Source of the DNA: JAXMHQ01 sp046346665
GTDB lineage: Bacteria > Verrucomicrobiota > Verrucomicrobiia > Limisphaerales > JAXMHQ01
Reading direction: 5' to 3'
DNA: 64,000 bases
Assembly: GCA_046346665.1 (NCBI GenBank)
Contig: JAXMHQ010000003.1
Span: 104,830-168,829, forward strand
Each line of letters opens with the position of its first letter. Positions within the stretch are counted from its first letter, which is position 1. Under the pieces are notes generated by a model that saw nothing but the letters and a program-made list of their open reading frames with translations, was not told the DNA's origin and did no database searches. The position numbers and the translations under genes were made by a program. This document shows, piece after piece, positions 46,897 to 55,901 of this stretch.

Positions 46897-47951
46897 GTCG
46901 CAACAAGTTTCTTGGTCTGTTCGAGCGCCTTTTCCGCCGCGTGCGCGCCGGGCCACGCCACGAGAAACGTCTTCTCATCCCACGGCATCATCACCAGCCG
47001 CCGCTCCGGCGTCCGGCCTTCCACATGCGACAACGGCCCGGCATCGATCCGCTCCGTCAGCCGCTTGCACAACTCCGCCGCCTGGCGCATCCACTTCGCA
47101 TACTCCGCCGCCGCCTGCGTCCCGCAGCCTTCCGCATCGCCGGATGCCGGGGCCGACACCACCCATTCCGCGCCTTCGCGCGTCAGGGAGGAGAGCCGCC
47201 AGACCGTGCGCCGATGCTGGTGCTCCTCGCCGCCCGGGGCGCCCGCAGCCTGGCTCGCGGTCTCGTCCATCGCCTGCGCCATCTCCAGCAGCAGCGCGTT
47301 CACCGGCTTGTCAATCGTCCGCTCGTGCTCCAGCTCGGGCGGCAAATTCTCAAACGTCCCGGATTTCCATTCCAAAATCCGGCGGAACGCCGCTTCGCCG
47401 ACGGCCCCTTCCGCTTCCGCGTGAATCAATTCGCCCCCGACAATCCAGATCTTCCCCACCAGCGACCCGCGCGTGATCCGCAGCACGGTCGAACTCAGCG
47501 ACAGGCATTCCATCTGGATGATGTCCATGAGGCTCTTGCTCTGGACGCCGCGGAAGCCGTTCGCCGCGTCGCGGCCGAGCAGCGATTCCAGGCATTCCAG
47601 GAACATCGTCATGTTCTGCTGCGTGTCGGGCTTCAACCAGAACAGGTCCACCCCCAGCGCATACGCGCGCGACCGGAATTCCTCGTCGGAAACCCCCGTC
47701 ATCACCACCGTGCGCAATTCCGGAAATCGCCGGCGAACGATGGACAGCACCTGCAACCCGTCCATCTTCGGCATCTTCAGATCGCAAATCAGCAGCCGGA
47801 ACGGCTCCGCTTCGAGCAGCGCCAACCCGCGCGCACCGGTCGTCGCCGTGTGAATTTCAGGGCGGCTCGGCAACTGCCCGAGAAGCTCCTTGTACACGGC
47901 AAGCACGTCCGGATCATCGTCCAGCAGCAAAATCTTGTGGCGCGATTCCAT
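46884..47951 (-). CDS. Response regulator with DUF4388 (PATAN-like) domain
   Basis: 355 residues. The receiver (~5-125) begins KILLLDDDPDVLAVYKELL, with phospho-acceptor Asp in LLICDLKMPKMDG, Thr in VVMTGVSDEE and Lys in FWLKPDTQQN. A DUF4388 domain follows (~135-215): LMDIIQMECLSLSSTVLRITRGSLVGKIWIVGGELIHAEAEG, then EAAFRRILEWKSGTFE. The C-terminal third is a less typical alpha/beta region ending HAAEKALEQTKKLV. There is no DNA-binding domain, so output is by protein contact. Such regulators occur with Mgl-type polarity systems. It is divergent from the roadblock/GTPase cluster. Confidence 0.88.
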   Translation of the reverse strand: MESRHKILLLDDDPDVLAVYKELLGQLPSRPEIHTATTGARGLALLEAEPFRLLICDLKMPKMDGLQVLSIVRRRFPELRTVVMTGVSDEEFRSRAYALGVDLFWLKPDTQQNMTMFLECLESLLGRDAANGFRGVQSKSLMDIIQMECLSLSSTVLRITRGSLVGKIWIVGGELIHAEAEGAVGEAAFRRILEWKSGTFENLPPELEHERTIDKPVNALLLEMAQAMDETASQAAGAPGGEEHQHRRTVWRLSSLTREGAEWVVSAPASGDAEGCGTQAAAEYAKWMRQAAELCKRLTERIDAGPLSHVEGRTPERRLVMMPWDEKTFLVAWPGAHAAEKALEQTKKLVATWDS

Positions 47952-48498
47952 AGCGGCTCGTCGTCGGCTAACCCGGCAATATCGTCATCTCAAAGCAAAA
48001 AACGGTGTTCACGGACCTCCAGCAAAGCAAACCGTATTCCGTAATCCGCTCGCCGCCCACTTTGTTTGACATCATCTGAAAATGTGCTCCGGCGCGGTTG
48101 TTCCCACCGGAATCGCCGGCTTTTTTGCCGCCAAATTTTGGCACAGTTCCCTTTCCATTGTGGACAACAAGTCCATCGACGGGACATCGCGCGCGCTTGT
48201 TTTCCGCGGCTTTCGGCCAAGTGCATTAGAGGGTTTCAATGCCCACCGCATGTGGTTCAGATTCAAAGTCCAGAAGGAACCCCGGACTGGCATATTTCCT
48301 GCACGGATGGCGGCCTGTATAGGCGAATTCGGCGACAAACCAACATGAATCGCGCATTGGTGAAAGGCAAACAGAGCATGCAGACCGTCCCTGACCGGGC
48401 GCGGCTGTTGTGCGATGTCGCGCGCCTGCCGCACGGCGCCGCAGCCTCACCCGGTTTATGCTGCCGGGACCACCAACCCTTCACCTCACCGAACCCAT
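47952..48498. other. Intergenic region between divergent regulator and roadblock clusters
   Basis: 547 bases with no supported gene, no clear repeat and no recognised RNA. Short overlapping frames on both strands show no domain-like composition. It must contain the promoters of both clusters. Confidence 0.5.
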
Positions 48499-50629
48499 AT
48501 GTTTGAGTTCTTCAAAAAAGTTTTCCACGGCAAACCGGAATCCGATGACCCGAACGCCGGCAACGGTGAAGTTTACACGACGGAGTCGCAGGCGCAGGTC
48601 TCCGCGACCGCCGCCGCCCCGGCCGCCGTCACCGCCCAGCGCCTCCCGCCGCCCCCGGCCGGGAACGGCAATGGCAACGGCTCCCCCACAAGCGTCGAAA
48701 TCCTCCTCCGCTCCGTCCTGGAAGCCTCCCGCTCGAACTCAAAGCCCGCGTCCGCTAAACCGACGTCGGCGACGCCACCGTCTCCATCCCGCTCGAAAAA
48801 GTTCTCAACCAGCTTTCCTCGGCAGCGTCAAAATCACCTTCGGCGAACTCCGCCGCGCTGCGCCGCAACTCTTCGCTCCCGGCACGGACCGCGACCAGGT
48901 CGCCGTCGCCCTGCCCCTCAGCGACATTCTCAGCCAAATCAACCCGGCCATGCTCGGACGCCGGCCCAACCAGAAACAGATCTACGTCCCCGATGAAGTC
49001 CGCAGTCCTTTTGGCGACAATGGCAACGGCCTCATCTTCTCCGTCGGACCCGGCAAAGGCGAAGCCGCCCCGGCAGCTCGCGGCATGACTCCCGCCGCAC
49101 CGGCGCCGGCCGCGCCCGCGCCGTCACGCCTGCGGCACCCAGGCGCCCCGCGCCCACGCCTCCGCCCGTGCAGCCCGCACAGCCCGCGCCGGCAGCCCCG
49201 GCCGCTCCCCAGCGCCCGGCCGCACCCGCCGTGTTCGCGCCCCGGCCGATCACGCCGGTCCCGCCGGCCGCCCCGCAGCAACCTGCCGCCCGGCCCGCAG
49301 CGCCCACTCCCTTCCAGCAGCGCCCCGCCGCGCCGGCACACCCCGTCACCCCCATCAGCCCCATCAATCCGGCCCCGGCCGCCCCATCAGCCCGCTGAAC
49401 CCGGCCGGCCCGATCACTCCGATCGCGCCGTCAGCCCCGGCTCGCCCGGCTCCCACGCCGGCAACTTCGTTCCAAGCCAAACCGCCGTTCCCTACCCAGG
49501 GACAGCCGATGCGGGCGCCGTTCCAGCCGATTTCCTCCCATTCAACTCCGCGCCCCGGCCGCAGGCCCCGGCGCCTTCGGCCCCGATCCCGATGTCGCGT
49601 CCTGCTGCCCCGGCCCAGGTTCCGAATCGCGCCGCGGCGCAGCCTCCGATGCAGGCCCCGATCAGTCCGATCGCTCCCGCGGTTCCGCGAATGCCCTTGC
49701 CGGTGCCGCAGCCGCAGCCGCAGGAGCCCATGGCGGCTCCCGCGCCGGCCCGCCCGGCCGCCGAAGTGCCTTCCTTTATCATCCCGCTCGCAACCGTTGC
49801 CGAAACCTGGGCGGAACCGATCCGCTACGAAATCGGCGAGCTGGGAGTGCAGGACGCGAAACTTGCCCTGCCCATCGACATCGCCGAACAGGCGTTGAAG
49901 CGCGGCCGCGTGGCGTTCCCCTGGAACGTGCTCCGGTCGTGGATCCGCCCCGCCCCGGCTGCCGTGGTTTCGATGCACGACAACGCCATGCTGGAAATCC
50001 CGCTGAAAGTCCTCGCCCCGCTTTTCATTCAGCGGCAGAAGGAGTCCGCGCGCGTCCAGCAAAAGGTGGCGATCGACGAGAACATTCCGAACCTGTTCTT
50101 TGGTTTTCCGCAGCCTGCCGGAGCCCCGGCGCCGGAACCGCCCGAAGCCACGCCGCTGGCGGTCAGCAAGCCGGCCGACACGAATTACTTTGCATGGAAC
50201 GAATCGGCGAACGAGCCGGCCCCGGAGGAGCCCGGATTCCGCCGCGCCGACGGGATGCCCGGCACGGGTTTTGTGACGCGCTGTGCGACTCCGAACGAAG
50301 TGGTGTCGCGCGCGGCGGCGCTGGACGGCGTGGCGGGGGCGTTGATTGCGCTGCCCGACGGCCTGATGGTGGCGAGCCGGCTGGCGCCCGACCTGAACGG
50401 CGACACGCTCGCCGCGTTCCTGCCGCATATTTTCGGCAAGGTCAGCCAGTGCACGAAGGAACTTCGCATGGGCGAGTTGAACAACCTGAATTTCACCGTC
50501 GGCAATGTGCCGTGGAAAATTTTCCGGGTGAACGCGATTTTCTTCGCCGCGTTCGGCCGCGCCGGCCAGGCACTGCCCACCGGCCAGCTGGCCGCGCTCG
50601 CCGCTGAATTGGACCGGAAAAAACAGTAA
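48499..50629 (+). pseudogene. Frameshifted proline-rich protein with duplicated domain and C-terminal roadblock/LC7 domain
   Basis: The start MFEFFKKVFHGKPESDD is clear, but sense-coding passes through the frames in order. Five one-base deletions fit near 48730, 48820, 49125, 49390 and 49545; adding them back gives 711 codons. One in-frame TAA at 48756 sits where VR-x-TDVGDATVSIPL expects a residue. The reconstructed protein has an N-terminal domain (TDVGDATVSIPLEKVL...VAVALPLSDIL), a ~200-residue Pro/Ala-rich linker, a second copy of that domain (VQDAKLALPIDIAEQAL...AMLEIPLKVLAPLF) and a C-terminal roadblock domain (VVSRAAALDGVAGALIALPDG, ELNNLNFTVGNVPWKIFRV). The MglA-like gene follows after 11 bases. 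It may be a decaying gene or one damaged by sequence errors. Confidence 0.75.
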
Positions 50630-50640
50630 AGACTCACGTT

Positions 50641-51256
50641 ATGGCTATCATCAACCAGGCAACCAAAGAACTGCAGGTCAAAATCGTCTACTATGGCCCC
50701 GCCATGGGAGGCAAGACCACCAACCTCGTCCAGGTCCACGACCACGTTCAGACCGCCGCCGGCAACAAAGGCAAACTGGTCTCCCTGGCCACCAGTTCGG
50801 ACCGAACCCTGTTCTTCGACTTCCTGCCCATCGAGGCCATGTCGATCAAGGGATTTCAAAACCAAGTTCCAGCTCTACACCGTGCCCGGCCAGGTGATCT
50901 ACAACACCACCCGCCAGCTCGTGCTGCGCGGCGTCGACGGCATCGTCTTCGTCGCCGATTCCCAGTACGAAAAGATGTCGGAAAACGTCGAGAGCTTCCA
51001 GAACCTCGAGGAAAACCTCCGGTCGCTGAAGCTGAACCTCCCCGACATCCCCTACGTGCTGCAATACAACAAGCGCGACCTGCCCAACGTGGCGCCCGTG
51101 GAATACATGGAATATCTCCTCAACAACCGCGAAGTGCAGGTGCCGTCGTTCATCTCCGTCGCGCACAAATGCGAGGGCGTGTTTGAGACGCTCAACATGA
51201 TCACCCGCATGCTGCTCAACAAGTTCATCAGCCAGAACACGCCGCAGTACGCCTGA
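50641..51256 (+). pseudogene. MglA-like small GTPase, one-base frameshift
   Basis: The family is clear: P-loop YYGPAMGGKTTNL, the switch region TVPGQVIYNTTRQLVLRGVDGIVFVADS and base-recognition YNKRDLPN. The frame breaks in GGATTTCAAAACC (50851-50863); removing one T from the TTT restores GFKTKFQLYTVPGQ and gives 204 residues, the normal MglA length. MglA-type GTPases set cell polarity and control type IV pilus-based or gliding motility with a roadblock MglB partner. Flanked on both sides by roadblock genes and, at a distance, by pilT. With the shift the protein would end early and lose its switch region. Confidence 0.85.
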
Positions 51257-51258
51257 CA

Positions 51259-51737
51259 ATGGCAACCCTGCCCCAACCCTCGAGGAGGACATTCTCCTCC
51301 TCGACGAAGCGCTCCAGGAACTGCTGAAGGAGAGCGACGCCACCACGGCCCTGGTCATCGACCAGGGCGGCTTCCTCATCACGCACCAGGGCGATTCGCG
51401 GCAGTTCGATCTCACCACGATCGCGGCGCTCGCCTCGGGCGCCTACATGGCCAGCCAGACCATCGCCAACCTGGTCCACGAAACAAATTTCAACAGCGTC
51501 TATCAGCACGGTGAAAAACACAGCATGTTCACCCTGCGCATCGACGACGAATGTTTCATCGTCGTGATTTTCGAAGCCCAGGTCAGCGTCGGCGCCGTCA
51601 AGTATTTCGCCGCGCCCGCCGCCCAGAAAATCGCCGCCCAACTCCAGGTCGCCCACCAGCGCGATCCCGGCCAGGGCCTCGACCTTTCCGTCCTGAACCT
51701 CGCCGACCCCAGCGAAGTCTTCAAACGCCGCTCCTGA
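51259..51737 (+). CDS. Roadblock/LC7-domain protein (MglB-like), start codon out of frame
   Basis: The body reads NPAPTLEEDILLLDEALQELLKESDATTALVIDQGGFLITHQG through FIVVIFEAQVSVGAVKYFAAPAAQKIAAQL to a stop at 51737, about 158 residues, the standard roadblock size. The only nearby ATG (51259), two bases after the GTPase stop, is in another frame; one added base after ATGG would give MGNPAPTLEED. The next in-frame ATG (51462) would remove the first strand and helix. It would serve as the GTPase-activating or positioning partner of the MglA-like protein. Confidence 0.75.
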
Positions 51738-52161
51738 CAGGAGCCGGTTTTGACAGGAGAGCGCAGAGACAGCAGAGAAACCCGCTTCCTCTCTGCGACC
51801 TCGACGAAATCCCGTAAAATTCCACTTCGCTCTTGTTCTTAAACCCGGGCGGTTCCCGGGGCTCTTCGCAACGGTGCCGCCGCCCCGGTTCCGCGTGAGC
51901 GGTTCGCCAGGGCCCTTGTTCAAGGGTGTTTCTGCATTCTGCCCGCATCACGCCAGCCCCGACCCCAGCTTCGCCCCATCAAGGACTCGAACTTTCGCTC
52001 CCGTGAAGTCCCGATTTTTGCGGTGCCCGTTTTGCCGCTAGTACGGATAGGCATCCTCCCCTCAGCGCGTATGCTGGCATCAATCGGAAACCGTCTCCGC
52101 CGGCAGCGATCCTCCGGCGGAACCGGGTTCCGGGTGAACCAGGCAACCGACAGAGGATCTC
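51738..52161. other. Intergenic region after the roadblock cluster
   Basis: No gene is supported. A short GCAGAG/CTCTGC mirror repeat lies at 51766-51803. The rest is unremarkable. A GTTCGAGTCC word on the minus strand near 51990 resembles a tRNA T-arm, but no cloverleaf forms. Confidence 0.5.
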
Positions 52162-52812
52162 ATGTCAGAAAACATTAAGACGGTAAATCGGCCGGTGAAA
52201 TGGAGCCTCCTGCGCCGCGGCCCCCGCACCTTCGCGCTGCTCGGCCGCGCCACACCCGGCGGTCTCGCCTCCTTCAGCCGCGATGAAGTCACGCGCGGCT
52301 GGGCCCTTACGGCGGAATACGGCTGCCTGCGACTCGAACGCCTCAGCGGCGAAGAGGAACTCACCGGCGACTCGCTCATCCTCCCCAACCCGTTCGCCTA
52401 CGAATATGGCATCGCCGGCGCCAATAACTCCGACGAAACCACCCGCGCCGTCTTCGGGCTGCTGTCGTCGGAACTCGAACAGCTCGTGACCACGCTCCGC
52501 AAAGGCAGTTTTCCCGTGCTGGGTTATTCCCCGAAGGATTTGAAGTGCAGCGTGAGCTCGTGCGTCATCCCCGCCTACTGGCCCCACGTCGTGGTGTCCA
52601 ATCTCGCCCTGTACGGAAACGTCGTCTCGCTCGAAAGCTTCGTCCGGATCGTCGTCTCCTCCCTGCCCCAGGGCCATCTCGGCGCCCGGTTTCCCGTCCT
52701 CCAGCCGGTCATTAAACAAATGTTCGGCATGTCCATCATGTACCGGCGCGGAATCCCCTACAGCAAGGAACTCCTCGAATCGGTCCCCACCGTGGACGCC
52801 AACGCGAGGTAA
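52162..52812 (+). CDS. Hypothetical protein downstream of the roadblock/GTPase cluster
   Basis: 216 residues, not recognised. It has no signal peptide or membrane segment. Features are a basic start (SENIKTVNRPVKWSLLRRGPRTFALLG), an acidic middle (LERLSGEEELTGDS) and hydrophobic strands (HVVVSNLALYGNVVSLESFVRIVVSSL). The frame is intact, unlike its upstream neighbours. Position and direction suggest membership in the same functional cluster, although a 424-base gap intervenes. Confidence 0.7.
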   Translation: MSENIKTVNRPVKWSLLRRGPRTFALLGRATPGGLASFSRDEVTRGWALTAEYGCLRLERLSGEEELTGDSLILPNPFAYEYGIAGANNSDETTRAVFGLLSSELEQLVTTLRKGSFPVLGYSPKDLKCSVSSCVIPAYWPHVVVSNLALYGNVVSLESFVRIVVSSLPQGHLGARFPVLQPVIKQMFGMSIMYRRGIPYSKELLESVPTVDANAR

Positions 52813-52819
52813 AGTCCGG

Positions 52820-52900
52820 CTGGATTGTTGGATTATTGGATTGTTGGATTCCTCGCGGGCAGGATCCACCAATCCATTCATCCACAAATCCACCAATCCG
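52820..52900. repeat. Mirror-array repeat of TGGATT units
   Basis: TGGATTGTTGGATTATTGGA on the left faces ATCCACCAATCCATTCATCC on the right across a roughly 15-base centre. It lies at convergent gene ends before argG. Confidence 0.75.
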
Positions 52901-52901
52901 T

Positions 52902-54128
52902 TTATTTTTTCCGGTGGACCCGCGCCTCCACCTTCAATCGCAGCGCATTCAACCGGATGAATCCCGTCGCGTCGCCCTGGTCGTAGGCCTTGGTCGGATC
53001 GGCTTCCATCGTGGCGATGGCCGGATTGTAAAGGCTCACGGGTGACTTGCGGCCGGCGACCATGATATTGCCCTTGTAAAGCTTCACCCGGACGGTGCCG
53101 GTGACGTTCTGCTGGCTTTCGGTCACGAAGGCCTGCAGCGCCAGCCGCTCCGGCGAAAACCAGTAGCCGTAATACACCAGCTCCGCGTAACGCGGCACCA
53201 GCGAATCCCGCAGGTGCATCACCTCGCGGTCCATCGTCAGCGTCTCCATCTGCCGATGCGCAAAATGCAGGATCGCCCCGCCCGGCGTCTCATAGACACC
53301 GCGCGATTTCATGCCGACGTAACGATTCTCCACCATGTCCACCCGGCCGACGCCGTGTTTCCCGCCGAGCTTGTTCAACGCGCGCATCACGCCCAGCGGC
53401 GACATCGCCCGGCCGTTCACCGCCACGCAGTTGCCCTTCTCGAAATCCAGCGTCACAAATTCCGGCTTGTCCGGCGCATCCTCCGGGAACACGGAAAGCG
53501 TGGTGAAGGAACCGCGATACTTCGGATCGTTCGCGTCCATCCACGGATCCTCCAAGATGCCCGCTTCGTACGAAATATGCAGGAGATTCCGGTCCATCGA
53601 AAACGGCTTCTTCGCCGTCGCTTGCACCGGGATGTTTTTCTTCGCGCAATAATCGATCATTTCCGCCCGGCCCGGGAACTGGTCGCGGAACAGGCTGTCC
53701 CGCCAGGGCGCGATGATTTGCAGCTCCGGCGCCAGCGCCGCCGCCGTCAGCTCGAACCGCACCTGGTCGTTCCCCTTGCCGGTCGCCCCGTGCGCCAGCG
53801 CCGTCGCCTTCTCCCGCCGCGCCACCTCGATCATCCCCTTCGCAATCAGCGGCCGCGCAATGCTCGTCCCGAGATAATACTGGCTCTCGTAAACCGCCCC
53901 CGCCTGGATCATCGGGTAAATGAAATCCCGCGCGAATTCATCCTGCAAATCGGCGATGTAAATCTTCGACGCCCCGGTCTTCTTCGCCTTCGCCTCCAGC
54001 CCCTTCAATTCCTCCTCCTGCCCGATGTTCGCGCAAAACGCAACCATCTCGGCGCGGTAATTCTCCTTGATCCACGATAACAACACCGAAGTATCCAACC
54101 CGCCGGAATATGCCAGAACAATTTTCAT
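52902..54128 (-). CDS. argG: Argininosuccinate synthase
   Basis: 408 residues, family-typical. The ATP-pyrophosphatase P-loop KIVLAYSGGLDTSVLLSW opens the protein, followed by THGATGKGNDQVRFELT-like ALAHGATGKGNDQVRFE, MDRNLLHISYEAGILEDP and GVGRVDMVENRYVGMKSRGVYETPGG. It joins citrulline and aspartate with ATP in arginine synthesis. It is monocistronic as far as visible; argH is not adjacent. Confidence 0.97.
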   Translation of the reverse strand: MKIVLAYSGGLDTSVLLSWIKENYRAEMVAFCANIGQEEELKGLEAKAKKTGASKIYIADLQDEFARDFIYPMIQAGAVYESQYYLGTSIARPLIAKGMIEVARREKATALAHGATGKGNDQVRFELTAAALAPELQIIAPWRDSLFRDQFPGRAEMIDYCAKKNIPVQATAKKPFSMDRNLLHISYEAGILEDPWMDANDPKYRGSFTTLSVFPEDAPDKPEFVTLDFEKGNCVAVNGRAMSPLGVMRALNKLGGKHGVGRVDMVENRYVGMKSRGVYETPGGAILHFAHRQMETLTMDREVMHLRDSLVPRYAELVYYGYWFSPERLALQAFVTESQQNVTGTVRVKLYKGNIMVAGRKSPVSLYNPAIATMEADPTKAYDQGDATGFIRLNALRLKVEARVHRKK

Positions 54129-54204
54129 CGAGCGGGATTAAACCCCCATTGCCCCCCTGCCGCCAGTGGAAAATGCGGCCGGACAGCCGCAGGATGAATG
54201 GATG

Positions 54205-54400
<196 letters not shown>

Positions 54401-54415
54401 TATTCCCGCATCCCT

Positions 54416-55336
54416 TTACCCTCTCCGCTCCGGACCGCGGCGCTCCAGCGACTGGTCCTCCCACGACGCCGGATCCTCCAGCGATTCCAAATGCGTGAAC
54501 ACGGTCGAATCCGGCAATGCATTCCGGACATCCCCCTCGATCCGCTCCAGCAGCTCGTGTCCCCGATGCACCGTCCAGTCGCCCGGCACCAGCACGTGCA
54601 TCGATACAAACCGTCGCGCACCCGCCTGCCGCGTGCGCAAGGCGTGGAACTGGATCCCCTCGCCCACGTAACGATCCAGGATCGATCGCACCAGCTCCAG
54701 TTCCGCCGCCGGAAGCGCGGTGTCCATGAGCCCGAGAATCGATCGGCGCACGATCCCGACGCCGGTCCACAACACATTCGCCGCGACCACCAGCGCCACG
54801 ATCGGGTCCAGCCGCAGCCAGCCGGTCCACAGCACCAACCCCACGCCGCACAGCACCCCGACCGACGTCCAGACGTCCGCCATGAGATGATGCGCGTTCG
54901 CTTCGAGCGTGATCGAGTTGTGTTTGCGTCCAACCCGGCGCAACAGCAGGGCCACCGCCAGGTTGATCAGCGAAGCGCCGCTCGAGATGGCCAGACCGAC
55001 GCCGATTTCCGAAAGCGGTTTGGGAACAAGGATCCGGGAAACGGCCGCCGCCGCGATGCTCAATCCCGCCACCAGGATCAGCCCGCCCTCCACGCCGCTC
55101 GAGAAATATTCCGCCTTGCTGTGCCCGTAGGCGTGGTCCTCGTCCGCCGGCCGCGCCGCCACCTTCAGCATCCACAGCGCCATGAACCCGCCCACGAGGT
55201 TGACGACCGATTCCACCGCGTCGGACAACAGCCCGACCGACCCGGTGATCCACCAGGCGCCGCCTTTCAGCGAAATGGTGAGAATAGCCGCCAGGATCGA
55301 GATCCAGGCGAATCGCGTGAGCCAGGCGCGGTTCAT
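54416..55336 (-). CDS. Cation diffusion facilitator family transporter
   Basis: 306 residues from the ATG at 55336. Six membrane helices occupy ~10-210. The metal-site pattern is visible in GLLSDAVESVVNLVGG (DxxxS variant of HxxxD) and NAHHLMADVWTSVGV (HxxxD), with the DHAYGHSKAEYFSS histidine/aspartate loop. The C-terminal cytoplasmic ferredoxin-like domain is ~215-300 (ARRFVSMHVLVPGDWTVHRGHELLERIEG). It exports divalent cations such as Zn, Co, Fe or Mn in exchange for protons. The Asp/Glu in place of His at the first site favours Fe or Mn over Zn, but this is tentative. A TTG start at 55372 is possible. Confidence 0.9.
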   Translation of the reverse strand: MNRAWLTRFAWISILAAILTISLKGGAWWITGSVGLLSDAVESVVNLVGGFMALWMLKVAARPADEDHAYGHSKAEYFSSGVEGGLILVAGLSIAAAAVSRILVPKPLSEIGVGLAISSGASLINLAVALLLRRVGRKHNSITLEANAHHLMADVWTSVGVLCGVGLVLWTGWLRLDPIVALVVAANVLWTGVGIVRRSILGLMDTALPAAELELVRSILDRYVGEGIQFHALRTRQAGARRFVSMHVLVPGDWTVHRGHELLERIEGDVRNALPDSTVFTHLESLEDPASWEDQSLERRGPERRG

Positions 55337-55420
55337 GAAGGAAACGGTATCGGGACCGGAAGGCTGTGCCAAAGAAAAACGGAAACACCGGCGGCCGCAT
55401 CACGGACACCGGGCTCGTAA

Positions 55421-55491
55421 TCGTCCTCGTCCTCGTCCTCGTCCTCGGCTTTTTTCCCCGTTTTCGAGGACGAGTACGAGGACGAGAACGA
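55421..55491. repeat. Mirror-array hairpin of CTCGTC units
   Basis: Tandem TCGTCC units (55421-55449) face TTCGAGGACGAG-type units (55463-55491) across a short T-rich centre. This is the same module as the middle level of the element at 54205-54400. It lies directly upstream of the PadR promoter. Confidence 0.8.
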
Positions 55492-55500
55492 AGGCGCCGC

Positions 55501-55532
55501 TTGACAACTTGCGCCCTCTATACTATGTATAG
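55501..55532 (+). promoter_or_regulatory. PadR gene promoter with overlapping operator
   Basis: A consensus TTGACA (55501-55506) is followed after 17 bases by TATGTA (55524-55529). A perfect palindrome CTATAC-TAT-GTATAG (55518-55532) overlaps the -10 region. This is the arrangement expected of an autoregulated PadR repressor gene. Confidence 0.65.
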
Positions 55533-55556
55533 CAAGGTAGCTTGCGTCGCATTGTA

Positions 55557-55898
55557 ATGGATGATTTTTTTGACAATTGGACGGTGCAGGTGCGCAAGGG
55601 CGTCCTGGAGCTGTGCGTGCTCAATGCCTTGGCGGACCAGGAACGCTACGGGTATGACCTCGTTAAAACCCTCGTCGCCGTCCCCGGCCTGGGTGTCACC
55701 GAGGGTACCCTCTACCCGCTCCTGTCCCGGTTGCGCGTCGCGGGGCTCATCTCATCGCGCCTGGAGGAATCCTCCGCCGGGCCCGCCCGCAAATATTATT
55801 CCCTGACGCGCGAAGGCCGCCGGATCATGGAAACCATGAATGATTACATGGCGGAACTGAACCGCAGTGCCGCCCGTTTGAGGAAGAAAGGAGCCTGA
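55557..55898 (+). CDS. PadR-family transcriptional regulator
   Basis: 113 residues from ATG 55557. A winged helix-turn-helix is clear: LELCVLNALADQERYGYDLVKTLV, VTEGTLYPLLSRLRVAGLISS, GPARKYYSLTREGRRIMETMNDYM. The family senses a small molecule or stress and represses an adjacent operon. The next gene starts three bases after its stop, so its direct target and operon partner is the VIT/PEP-CTERM membrane protein. It likely also represses itself through the palindrome at 55518-55532. Confidence 0.93.
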   Translation: MDDFFDNWTVQVRKGVLELCVLNALADQERYGYDLVKTLVAVPGLGVTEGTLYPLLSRLRVAGLISSRLEESSAGPARKYYSLTREGRRIMETMNDYMAELNRSAARLRKKGA

Positions 55899-55901
55899 GT
55901 T

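Noticed and set aside
48410..48498. Upstream extension of the roadblock-protein reading frames
   Set aside because: MFEFFKKVFHGK at 48499 is a natural start; the upstream part is Arg/Pro-rich noise in two frames.
51985..52075. tRNA-like T-arm word (GTTCGAGTCC) on the minus strand
   Set aside because: The flanking stem pairs poorly and no acceptor, D or anticodon arm can be assembled.
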